A stretch of 64,000 nt of DNA from Caenorhabditis elegans (taxonomy: Eukaryota > Nematoda > Chromadorea > Rhabditida > Rhabditidae): NCBI RefSeq assembly GCF_000002985.6, contig NC_003283.11, forward strand, positions 19,593,501 through 19,657,500, in the 5' to 3' direction. The position numbers and the translations under genes are program-made. Below the pieces are notes generated by a model. The model worked only from the letters and a program-made list of their open reading frames with translations, searched no databases and was not told the DNA's origin. Below, piece by piece: positions 31,194-41,579 of this stretch (positions are counted from its first letter, which is position 1; each line of letters starts with the position of its first letter).

Positions 31194-31561
31194 CCCCTTC
31201 TTTAAGCTTCACCCCCTTCGTCCCGCTTAGACCCTTTATTCTCGATTTCCCGCATTTTATTATGTTTTTACTGAAATTTTTAGGTTTTAGGTATTAGAAA
31301 TAGGTTGGTTAAAAAGTTTTGGAAAAGTTTAGTGAGTTTTGGAAATTTTTAGAATTTTTTAGAGCTAATTTTCGATTTTCCTGGAAATTATGTCCGATTT
31401 TGCGGTTTTTTGCAAATTTTTTGACCAAAACCTTGAAAAAAATGATTTTTTGTTAGTTAAAATTAGTTTTAGAAACGTTTTTTGAAAAATTTTTTTTTGG
31501 CATTTTTTCGAAAAAAAATGTTTTTTTCAAAAACAAAAAAAATTTTCCAGATTTCTCGTGT

Positions 31562-34500
31562 ATGTCAGACGATGAGTGGGGAGATTTATTAGATGTGCGT
31601 TTTCAGCATATTTTCAAAAAAAAATTCGATATTTTATTCAGAATTTAGACACCGAACCACCCCAGCCAGCACCACCACCTCCCCCCAATTTGCCGGGAAA
31701 TTCGAAAAATTCGCGGCCGAAAAGTAGTGGACTAGATTTTTTATTGGACTCTGACTTGGATAAGGTGATTTTGTGACTTCTTTTTGGGAAAAAACTGCGA
31801 AAAATCCAAAAAAAAAAGGCTTTTGGCCTATTTTGGCCTGAATTTTGGATGATGCTATAAGACTGATTTTCAGGAACCGCAGGCACCTAAAACTGTAAAT
31901 TTTGCAACAAACCGGGAAGAAAATACATCTGAAATGAGAGCGGTAAGTTTAAAAAAAAAAATGTTTTTTGAAAATTTTTTTATTTTTTTTCTTGACCCAA
32001 ATTTTTCTAAAAATCTGTATTTCAACGTTTTTATCTTACCTTAAGCTTTAAAATGACACCCATATCGCCTATACCCCGTTAATTTTCATTTTTGGATCAA
32101 CTTTTGGGTGCCTACAGTATCCTCGTGGCGGGACCCTAAACATCAAAATTACGGGATTCTAAGCAATATTGGGGTTATTTGAAAGCTGGTAATATCATAA
32201 ATGGCCTATCGAAGAGTAACATTCCAAAAATAAGACATTTTTCAAAAAAAAAATTTTTTTCAAAATTTCGAAAAAAAATTATTTTTCAAAATTTCCTAAA
32301 TTCAGGCTGGTCGTTCTACAAATGCTCTCAGCGACCTATTTGGCACAAGCACGGGCTCTGGGCTTGGAGCATCAGGTGCGGCGTCGGCTCCACGGAGACC
32401 CGCAGGCGCCTCCACCCTCGACGACCTTTTTGGCACGGCGCCAAGAGCTGCTACAGTAACCCCAGGGGTTACTGTAGCCGCTCCGGCGGCTTCACAGCCA
32501 ACGGCTACTGCTCCACCACCGGATAATTTTGATGCGGGAAGGATTTTGAGGTAAATTTGAAATTTTCGAAAAAAATTTTTTTTTCAAAAATTCAAAAAAA
32601 ACTTAATTTTTAATTTTTGTTAATTTTCGTTACTTTATCACTTTCAGCTCACTGAGAGCTTTAAAATGACACCCATATCGGCTATACTACCCTAATTTTT
32701 CAAAATTTGGGCATTCTTCGAGTACCTACAGTACCCTTCGTAGCGGGACCCAAAAATCGGAAATTAGAGGACTATGGGCATAATGGATGTTATTTTGAAG
32801 CTAAAAAGCTGAAAAATGAGATAAATCAAACAAAAATTATCTGAAATCGATAATTTTGAGAAAATTTCAAAATTTAACGTTTTCGAAAAACACATTTTTT
32901 GAATTTTTTTCAAAAATTCGAAAAATTTCAAATTCAAATTTTTGTTCGTTTTTTGATATTTTATCGCCTTCAGCTCTCTGAGAGCTTCAAAATAACACCC
33001 ATATCGGCTAGTTTCCGTCATTTTTCAAAATTTTAGAATATTTCGGGTGCCTACAGTACCACTCGTGGAGGGACCCAAAATCCAAAAACTAGAGGGTTCT
33101 GAGCATTATTGGGGTTATTTTGGAGCTGAAAACGTGAAAAATCGATCAAAAATAAATACTTTAATCATAAATCAATAAATATTGAGAAAATTTTGAAATT
33201 AAAAATTTTCGAAAAAAAAAATTTTTTGAAATTTTTTTTTCAAAAATTCAAAAAAAAATTTTAATTTTTAATTTTTTTAAATTTTGGCTATTTTATCACC
33301 TTCAGCTCACTGGGAGCTTCAAAATGACACCCATATCGGCTATACTACCCTAATTGTTCAAAATTTGGGCATTATTCGGGTACTACAGTACCCCTCGTGG
33401 CGGGACCCAAAATCCAAAAATTAGAGGATTATGGGCATAATTGGTGTTTTTGATGCTGAAAAATAGAGAAATCAATAAAGTCGATAGGAAATCAGCTTTA
33501 AAAAAACTTTCTTTGAAATTTTTTTTTCAAAAATTCAAAAAAAGTTATTTTTTAATTTTTGGTAATTTTGTTTTTTTTTCAGTATTTTATCACCTTCAGC
33601 TCACTGAGAGCTTCAAAATAACACCCATATCGGCTAGGTTCCGTCGTTTTTTTTTTAAATAAGAGCATAATGGATGTTTTTTTAGGCTAAAAAATGAAAA
33701 AATCGATAAAATCGATAGGAAATCAGCTAAAATCGGTAATTTTGAAAAAATTTTGAAATTCAAAATTTTTGGAAAATTTTTTTTTTAATTTTATATCAAA
33801 AATCAAATTCTGGAACAAATTTCTCAATTTTTTTCAAATTTCAGACTAGAAGCCGAGCTAGAACGTGTAAACCGTGAGCTTGAAGACACAAAACGCAAGA
33901 AACGAGAAGACGAGGAAGATTTGGAGAATTTCTGGAAAACCAAGCTGGAAATCCAGTCAAAAGACTCGGAAAAGGCACTGGAAGACTCAAAAACTGCACA
34001 AAGAGCACAAATTTCAAAGCTTCAAGATGAGCATCACGTGGAGCTCGAAAGGCTTAAAGCCAATTACGATAGGCAGCTAGAGAATGTGACGTCATCGACG
34101 AGTCAGGTTGGGGATCTAGTGGCAGTGGTGGGGAAAGTGGATACAATTTCTACGAATATTGATAAAATTGCGGCGGATGTGGTGTAAGTTGACTATGTGC
34201 CTTTAAAATTGAAAAATATTAAAAAATCGGTTTAAAAAATTTTAAAAATCGAAAAATTCGCCCCAAAACTTCAAAATTTTAAAATTTTGAGCAGATTTTC
34301 TGATTCTCCGTGCAAAATTACCCCTAACCCTCAATTTTCAGATTCAGATTTTTTGTGCAACTTTGCGTCAAATCCGGTGTCTTGAGTTACTGTACCTCGG
34401 TGTTTGCGTACCTGACACCTGATTTTACGGAATTTTGAGTTAGAGCTCTGAAAAATTAGGGAAAGAGGTAGTTTGGCATGGGTAATCTGGAAAATTATAT

Positions 34501-37124
34501 AAAAATTTCAGGAAGTTTTTGGAAAACGCTGAAATTTTAGTAAAATCCAAAAAAGGTCAAAAATTCACAAACCAAGTGCGCAAACTTGGCCCAAAATTCA
34601 AAATGTTTGAATTTTGAGCTCATTTTCTGATTCTCCGTGCAAAACCACTCCTAGGCCTCAATTTTCAGATTTTTAGTGCAACTTTGCGTCAAATTTGGTG
34701 TGTTGGTACCTTCAGTAGTACCTTGGTGTTTGCGGACTGGACACCTGATTTTACGGAATTTTTGAAATTTTCGGGATAGGGGTAACTTGGCATGGGGAAT
34801 CTGAAAATTCACACAAAAATTTATGAAACTTGAAAAAAAATCTTGAAATTTTAGAAAAAACAATTCAAAAATTAAAAAATTCGGGCCAAATCTTGGCCCA
34901 AACTTTGAAATTTTGAGCAGATTTTCTGATTATCCGTGCGAAGTTACCCCTAATCCTCCATTTTCAGATTTTTAGTGCAACTTTGCGTGAAATTCGGTGT
35001 CTTGGGTTACTGTACCTTGGTGTTTGCGGACCTGACACCTGATTTTACGGAATTTGGAGCTAGAGCTCTGAAAAACTAGGTCTAGGGTAGTTTTGGATGG
35101 GGAATCTGAAAATAGACATGAAAATTTCTGAAAATTTACAGAATCCTCTAAAAATCCTGAAAAAGTTGAAAAATCATGATTTACGCAAAACAGTCCTTAA
35201 AAATTTGTTTTTTTTCAAATTTTTCCTTCAGAGCTATTGATTCTGGTGCTAAAAACAAATTACAAGTATTGATTTTCCAGAGCAAGCACCAATAAAGTGA
35301 GCTCGGAGCAAAGCGCTCTTTTCCACTTGCAAGAGGAACTGCTGAAAATTCGAGAGACAAAGTGAGTCATATCTCAGTAGCCAAGCTTGCTATCAAAAAA
35401 TTGTCAACTAACAACTTGTAGCTCTTGTTACGGAGCACATTTTGTCAGTTGAAAATTTTTCGATAGCTCTGCGGGTTCTCAAGTTATGAAGCTTCAGGCT
35501 CTCCGAGGATGTGGCGGCTCTGAAGCTTGAGCAACTGAAAGTTCATGAGCTTAACCTAAGCTTGAAGGATTTGGTCAAAAATCAACAGGATGAAAATGAA
35601 CAAGTATGTAATTAGAGTACAATGTTTAAAATGTATTGGAAAGTTTTGAAATTTTTGAAATTTTTTTTTTAATTTTCAAAAAAAATTTTGAAAAATTTTT
35701 TTAAAAATTTTTTCTGAAAATTTCCAAAAATTCAAGGAAAAATGGAGGACAAAAGAGGAGTGGAACCGTCTGAAAATTGAACGTCAAATTTTCAAGGAAA
35801 ATCAAGACCGAGTCATTGAAAATGTGCAGAGAGAGAAGCTGGACCTGGCTAATAAATTGGTATGCTCCCCCCTCAAAATTTTTGGAATTTTTATAAAATA
35901 CGCTCAAACATTTCAGAAATTCTACCACAAAGATCAAACCGAGCTGCTTTTCCGGCTGAGCAGTGAACGGGAGCTTTTGGAGCAGGAGAAGAGCGAATTC
36001 TTTGCGTAAGTTGGGTTATCAACAGAGCTACGGGGAAATCTAAACTAGTAAAGCGCAAAATTTTGAACATTTTCTTAGTTGGAAATTTTTCGCTAGCTAT
36101 CACCGTTGCAGAGATACACCGCTTCAAAGTCTGCGCGCGAAATAGTGTGGGGGAGGAGAGACGCAGGCGCGCACCCTGCGTCTCTCCCCCCTCCACACTG
36201 TCTCGTCGCTGTAACTTTAAAGGCGCATAACTCTTCAGCCGGTAGAGATATCAAAAAATTTTCAACTGCAAAAATAATCAGCGTGAAATTCTGCGTCGGG
36301 TGAGCTATTCTATAAAAATTTTTCGACTGCCGGGTGGCTCAGTTGGGTAGAGAGATGGCTATCACGCACAGGTCCCTGGTTCGATTCCTTGTATAATATT
36401 GATGAGAATTATACGTTTTTTTTTCTAGAAAACGGGACCAGGACATCAAGAGAATCAAAGCAGAAGCCTACGAGCTGGATCTGAAATCTCAGCAAATTTC
36501 TACGGCTGACCAACATGTGACGGAGATGAAGCTGGTGACAGAGGCCAAGTACAGACAGGTTGGTTGTAAATTTATCGATTTTTTGAAAAATTATCGATCT
36601 TTTGGAAAAATTATCGATTTTTTGAGAAAGATCGATTTTTCGGAAAAATATCATTTTTTTGGAAAATGTATCGATTTTTAGGAGTTTTATCTATTTTTTG
36701 AAAAATTTATCGATTTTTTGGAAAATGTATCGATTTTTAGGAATTTTATCGATTTTTTGAGAAATTTATCGATTTTTTGAGAAATTTATCGATTTTTTGG
36801 AAAATGTATCGATTTTTCCCAATTTTCCCACTTTAAAAATCCCCAAAATTCCTTCAGCTTCAACACCTCGAGACCCTGCTCACCGCCGAATGCTCGGAAA
36901 TCGAAAGAATCCGAAATGAGCAAAAAATCGGTGGAAACGTGGATTCGGGCCGGGACGCACGAAGAATAAGCCGTGAGGAGGAGCTGTTTGGTTCGAATAA
37001 TTCCAATCAAAATAGTCATCGACATCGATCGGAAAGTGTTCGGGCTTCACTCAAAAAACACTATGAAAATTTGGAAAAATACGCCGGGCAGAAGGTTGCT
37101 CATGTTGCGCCGCAGAATAATTGA
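31562..37124 (+). CDS. dyf-19: coiled-coil ciliary transition-fibre protein, FBF1/DYF-19-like, 11 exons
   Basis: Exons: 31562-31594, 31642-31764, 31874-31942, 32306-32550, 33845-34183, 35281-35361, 35498-35603, 35737-35859, 35917-36005, 36429-36558, 36858-37124. All phases close, giving 534 aa. The N-terminus is acidic (MSDDEWGDLLD) with FBF1-like short motifs: SGLDFLLDSDLDK, ALSDLFGT and STLDDLFGT (residues ~35-115), in Pro/Ala-rich linker. From about 157 to 445 it is a continuous charged coiled coil (LERVNRELEDTKRKKREDEE; RLSSERELLEQEKSEF). FBF1 sits on transition fibres at the ciliary base and gates entry of IFT trains. ATG is 11 bases after TTTTCCAG (SL acceptor); polyA signal 37237-37242. 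Exon 8 uses an unusual acceptor, attcaag. The X-box at 31180 fits. Symbol partly from recalled locus order. Confidence 0.75.
31995..33670 (+). repeat. ~320 bp tandem repeat in dyf-19 introns 3 and 4
   Basis: Five units, each with 'ctttatcaccttcagctcac-tgagagcttcaaaatgacac', 'ccatatcggctatac', then 'cctacagtac' and 'gtggcgggaccc'. One unit sits in intron 3 (about 32.03-32.2 kb), before the LDDLFGT exon; the others in intron 4 (near 32.64, 32.97, 33.30 and 33.59 kb). Confidence 0.75.
34290..35130 (+). repeat. ~320 bp tandem repeat in dyf-19 intron 5
   Basis: Three units near 34.30, 34.62 and 34.92 kb, each with 'gattctccgtgcaaaattac', 'gtgcaactttgcgt(c/g)aaat', 'cttggtgtttgcggac' and 'tgacacctgattttacggaa'. 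Different family from the intron 4 repeat. Confidence 0.75.
35362..35497. repeat. dyf-19 intron 6 built from a palindromic repeat
   Basis: The 136 bp intron contains gctatcaaaaaattgtcaac and its near-exact inverse gttgaaaatttttcgatagc, which are the outer arms of the dispersed palindrome family. Little other sequence remains apart from the splice sites. Confidence 0.65.
36051..36298. repeat. GC-hairpin palindrome m (dyf-19 intron 9)
   Basis: Strong core gtgggggaggagagacgcag / ctgcgtctctcccccctcca; followed after 27 bases by a tRNA-like module. Confidence 0.82.
36325..36396 (+). repeat. tRNA-like module 25 (dyf-19 intron 9)
   Basis: A box gtggctcagttgggtagaga, B box cctggttcgattccttg (weakened stem); sense to host. 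Confidence 0.73.
36560..36830 (+). repeat. ATCGATTTTTTGgaaaa minisatellite (dyf-19 intron 10)
   Basis: About fourteen units of roughly 20 bp (tatcgattttttggaaaatg). It continues in diverged form after the gene at 37.13-37.33 kb. Confidence 0.75.
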
Positions 37125-37923
37125 GTGATTATCGAGTTTTTGGTGGAAATATCGATTTTTTAAAGAATTATTGATTTTTGATTTTTTACGACTACAATTG
37201 TGATAAAAAATGTAGAATATTGTAATGTTTTGAAATAATAAATTTATTATCGATTTTTTTTAAATTTCGATGGATTTATCGATTTTTTGGTGAAAATATT
37301 GATTTTTTTAAGAATTATCGATTTTCGGCATTTTTATAACTAAAATTGTGAATTAGTACATTTTCAGTCAATTTTTGGCGGGAAATTCAAAAATTCAAAT
37401 TTTCAATTAATTTTTGGCGGGAAATTCAAATTTTCAGTCAATTTTTGGCGGGAAATTTGAAAATTCAAAGTTTCAATTAATTTTTGGCGGGAAATTCAAA
37501 TTTTCAGTCAATTTTTGGCGGGAAATTTAAAATTTCAATCAATTTTTGGCGGGAAATTCAAATTTTCAGTCAATTTTTGGCGGGAAATTTGAAAATTCAA
37601 AGTTTCAATTAATTTTTGGCGGGAAATTCAAATTTTCAATTAATTTTTGGCGGGAAATTCAAATTTTCAGTCAATTTTTGGCGGGAAATTCAAATTTTCA
37701 GTCAATTTTTTTTGGCGGGAAATTCAAATTTTCAGTCAATTTTTGGCGGGAAATTCAAATTTTCAGTTAATTTTCGGCGGGAAATTCGAAAAATTTAAAT
37801 TTTCTGTCAATTTCCTGGCGGATTTTCTGAAAATTTGAATTTCCGCCGAAAAATGAAAAGTCCAACAATTCCAAATCCACATCATTCATTCAATTCAAGA
37901 CTATTCTAATCAATACAAAAAGT
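37125..37923. other. convergent intergenic, dyf-19 to CAP-like gene
   Basis: dyf-19 3'UTR with AATAAA, diverged ATCGATTTT units, then GGCGGGAAATTC array 4 and the 3' flank of the minus-strand gene. Confidence 0.65.
37360..37850 (+). repeat. ~31 bp GGCGGGAAATTC array 4
   Basis: About sixteen units, the most uniform array in the window; ORFs here are repeat translations. Confidence 0.87.
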
Positions 37924-39132
37924 TCAATAAGACCACAAGTAGGTTGTAATGGACACGATGCAGAAGACGAGGATATTGATGTTAGCGGAAGAATCAGAAG
38001 ACTTCGGAGTGGTAGTTGGTGGTGGTGGCTTCACTGTAGTAGTCGTAGTAGTGGTGGTGGTTGTCGTCGGAGGATCCAATGAGCACAGTCCATTCTTGTT
38101 GTAACGGTCGGCGTCACAGGCGAATCCAGGTTCTCCAATCTGCTGGTCTGTGGCTTTCCACGTGACATTACTTCTGAACAATTGGAAATTAAATTTTCAA
38201 AAAAGGTGGCGTTTTTAGCTTACCTTGGATAAAAATAACACCATGCATTAGGCTCATCACAACTACTTGGTTCTAACTCGCTTGCGCCGCAGTGAAGTGA
38301 ACTTTTGAAGGACTTATACATTGGATTAATAATGTAAGCACCAAAACAGTCTTCATCATCTTCACAAATAGTCTTATTTTCTTTTAAATCATCTACGATA
38401 TTGTTAGCCCAATAGATCAAATTATTCACTACTTCTTTAAATGAATTAGTGGTACTATAATAAAACGAATTCGAACCATCAGAAACATTGAAGTCGCCGT
38501 ATTTCTGTAATAGAACAAAGCATTTTTAAGCTGTTTAAAAACAAATTTGCTTAATCGAAATGGGTTGAGTGGGTGGAAAAAGTTTCAGATTTAAAAAAAA
38601 ATCAAAAATACGCCCAGACTGTTTGACTACTTCTTAACACTACGAAAGTCATCAAAAGTTTGCGAAAATCCTTATTTGAAGCAAGTATTTCAGAACATGT
38701 TGAAACTATTTTCTTCTTTTATTTTTACTGCCAACGTCCTCCGTATGAGTGATAACTAGGATTTGCCTGCCGGCGAATTTCAGCTATAATTCACAGTTGT
38801 TTAGAAATGATCACGGAGCTAATTAGCGGCTAATAATAGTTGGAATAGCAAAATAGCAAATCCTGCTTCTTTGTTGCTCATAGTGCTAAGAGAGCAGAAA
38901 TTTCTAGAAATAAGGTAAAACTCACCAGTTCATTCATACTCGACCAATTCATCATTTTTGCAACTTCACGACGATAATCGTTCAGTCTCAAAAAATGTTG
39001 TTCAACTTCTTTATCAAACTGTTCCTGTAGCATTTTCCATTTCGGTTTCGGTGTTGTCTGCTCGATTGTTGTATCCACTGCAGTTGCATGTTGTAGAGCA
39101 ATGAGAATTGTCAAGACGAGCACCAGGGTCAT
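37924..39132 (-). CDS. secreted CAP/SCP-like protein with Thr-rich stalk and C-terminal hydrophobic tail
   Basis: Exons 39132-38926, 38504-38224 and 38173-37924 give 245 aa. Signal peptide to about residue 18 (ATAVD). Residues ~45-185 look like a diverged CAP (cysteine-rich secretory, SCP/TAPS) domain: HFLRLNDYRREVAK near the start, a WAN motif (YWANNIV), and a closing IGEPGFACDADRYNKNGLC with cysteines typical of the CAP end. Several N-glycosylation sequons (NWSS, NVSD, NVTW). Then a run of ~12 Thr, a Pro/Thr linker and a hydrophobic end (INILVFCIVSITTYLWSY) that could be a GPI-anchor signal or a TM segment. TATATAAA lies at 39184-39191, ~55 bases before the ATG. A decayed paralogue lies at 52.6-53.8 kb. 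Family call tentative. Confidence 0.72.
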
Positions 39133-39833
39133 TGTTGAAGTTAAAAAAACTGGAACTGATTGAAACTGGAGAGTTGGATGATATTTATATAATATTCCAC
39201 GAGATGGACCACGTTTTTTAATTTTAATATATTCGAGAATTTGAAATTGAAAAATCTTACCAATTTTTTGAAAATTTCACGTCAGAAAATTATAATTTTT
39301 ATATTTTTTTAAATTGATTAATTTCTTTTTTCAATGAACGTAGGAAACTTAAACGTAGGAACTTTAAGAACTTAAAAATTTGAATTTCGTACTCGAGAAA
39401 ACGCGCTCTATTGACAAAAGAGCCGGAATTCGGCTCGTTTGCAAGTGCGCCCTACAGAAAACCATGTTCAACTCAAGTTTCCTTGCAAAAAACCAAAAAA
39501 CTTTGGATTCTTACCATTTTTAAAGCAAAAAAACTCTAGACAATTAACATTTTTATTGAAAATTCGAAGAAAAAACAACAAAAATGCAAAAAATCGATAA
39601 TTTCAACAGAAAAATCAATGAAAATCGATAATTTTTTGGAGAATTATCGATTTTTTCGGTAAAAAATTCATTTTTTAGCTAACAACAACGAAAATTTGAA
39701 TAGAAAATTCAATTTTTCACAAATTCAGTTTCCGGCGATTTCTTCCGCCAACTTGTTGGAATTAGGCTTGACGCTGGCGGCAAATCTGAAAATTATTGAT
39801 TTTTCTTTTAAAAAAAAACTCAAATTTGCGGGG

Positions 39834-40005
39834 CGGGGAGAAATTGGGGGCGGAGACTATTCTACAGTACCCCCACAAGTTCAAATTTCATAAGAATTTA
39901 GGCTCCGCCCATTTTGTTCTGAAAAAATTCAAAAATTTGTTGATATTACACGTTTTCCAAAATAATACAAACTTCAGGGGTACTGTACAACAGGCCCCGC
40001 CCACT
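39834..40005. repeat. GGCGGAGCC/TACAGTACCCC inverted-repeat element
   Basis: Left gggggcggagactattctac-agtaccccca, right ggggtactgtacaacaggcc-ccgccc, inner 'aggctccgcccattttgttc'. The hairpin ttattatacattcg...cgaatgtgtaataat follows at 40070-40125. Confidence 0.78.
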
Positions 40006-40129
40006 TTTTGCTGGAACCTTGAAAATTTCGGAAAAGTAGTTAATTTGAAAACCCCGAAAAAAACTTTTTTTATTATACATTCGTAAAAATTTTGAACCAC
40101 TGATTTTGACGAATGTGTAATAATTTTTT

Positions 40130-40455
40130 TTTTCTTGAAATTTCAGCGGGAAATTCAAATTTTCAGTCAATTTCTGGCGGGAAATTCAAATTTTCAACCA
40201 ATTTTTGGCGGGAAATTAAAAAAATTCAAATTTTCAGTCAATTTTTTGGCGGGAAATTCAAAAAATTCAAATTTTCAGTCAATTTTTGGATGGAAATTCA
40301 AATTTTCAGTCGGGAAATTCAAATTTTCAGTCAATTTTTGGCGGGAAATTCAAAAAATTCAAATTTTCAGTCAATTTTTGGCGGGAAATTCAAATTTTCA
40401 GCCAATTTTCGGCGGGAACTTCAAAAATTCAAATTTTCAGCCAGGCGGGAAATTC
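40130..40455 (+). repeat. ~31 bp GGCGGGAAATTC array 5
   Basis: About ten units; begins directly after the ACATTCG hairpin. Confidence 0.85.
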
Positions 40456-40469
40456 AAAAATCGGCAAAA

Positions 40470-40680
40470 ATTAATGAAATATTACACATTCGGATATACA
40501 TTTTTCGGCGAATGCATAATATTTTTTGAAAAAATAATAATTCAGACGGAAAACCAGAAGCAGAAGAGACTTGAAATTTCGATTTGTTTTATAAGGAAAA
40601 TTTGAAATTGGCGCCAAGAAAATTTTCGGCGGGAAATTCAAAAATTCAAATTTTCAGTCAATTTTTTGCGGAAAAAACTT
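40470..40680 (+). repeat. composite module: ACATTCG hairpin, cagacggaaaac, TTGGCGCCA
   Basis: ttacacattcggatatacat...cgaatgcataatatt (40475-40520), 'ttcagacggaaaaccag' at 40541, 'aaattggcgccaagaaaatt' at 40604, then one GGCGGGAAATTC unit. Same order as at 41.13-41.53 and 54.15-54.33 kb. Confidence 0.65.
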
Positions 40681-41127
40681 TTTAAATCGAATAAAATTCA
40701 TATAAAAAAACGGAAAATTCAAAAAACAAAAAATATAAATGTTGTGGAAATTAGAGAGGAGGATTGAACACTTTTGAGGTCAAATTTGAGATATTTCCAG
40801 GCTTCTGGGAGGCAAATCGACGATAAATTGGCTGGAAGGGGGAGGTAAGGCGGTAAAAAAAAGGGAAAATTGGCTGGAAATTAGCAGAAAATTGAGTTTT
40901 TTACTCAAAAATTCCAGCATTTGGGGGAAAAAGCACAAAAATTGGGGAAAAAATGCAACAAAAAAAAAAACGTTAAAAAGACACATTTCAGGGGAATATT
41001 AAGGGCACTTTAGGTGGAAAAAATCAAAAAATTTCAAAAAAAAATTAGGGTTACTGTAGGGAAAATTGGCAGGATATACAGATAAATTGACAAAAAAAAG
41101 CAGTGAAAAAATGCGAAAAAAAAATGG

Positions 41128-41530
41128 GTGAAATATTACACATTCGCAGAAAACGGGGGCGGAGCCTAAACAATTTTCGACGAATGTATAATATTTTTCG
41201 AAAAATCAAAAAATCAAAAATTTCAGACGGAAAACAACCGGGGGGACAGAGGAGACATTGGGTAAGAATATTGAATTTTTCATATTTTTTAGAAAATTTT
41301 TTGAAATTGGCGCCAAAAAATTCAAATTTTCAGTCATTTTTTGGCGGGAAATTCAAAAATTCAAATTTTCAGTCATTTTTTGGCGGGAAATTCAAAAATT
41401 CAAATTTTCAGTCATTTTTTGGCGGGAAATTCAAAAATTCAAATTTTCAGTCATTTTTTTGGCGGGAATTTCAAAAATTCAAATTTTCAGTCAATTTTTG
41501 GCGGGAAATTCAAATTTTCAGTTTATTTTT
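41128..41530 (+). repeat. composite module plus ~31 bp array 7
   Basis: Hairpin 41128-41205 (enclosing gggggcggagcctaaaca), 'tttcagacggaaaac' at 41222, 'attggcgccaaaaaattcaa' at 41307, then seven GGCGGGAAATTC units with 'agtcattttttggcgggaaa'. Confidence 0.75.
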
Positions 41531-41579
41531 CAAAATCTCGTGTCTCTCCCCATTTTTCCGTCTAAAAATTCCAAATTTC

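Larger units (their letters stand above)
28847..31561. other. divergent intergenic, BTB gene to dyf-19
   Basis: 28.9-29.3 kb is GC-rich with CACTCA microsatellite (about 29218-29262) and is the likely BTB-gene promoter (minus). Five tRNA-like modules sit between 29.42 and 30.91 kb. 30.06-30.33 kb is less repetitive and carries GATA-type sites. 31.0-31.25 kb is pyrimidine-rich and holds the X-box. 31.28-31.55 kb is AT-rich, the probable dyf-19 outron. Confidence 0.55.
39133..41579. other. intergenic between CAP-like and BAP18-like genes
   Basis: CAP-like promoter (to ~39.3 kb), AT-rich DNA, an inverted-repeat element (39834-40005), hairpins, arrays 5 and 7 and the composite 'cagacggaaaac' modules. 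No convincing exon. Confidence 0.6.
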
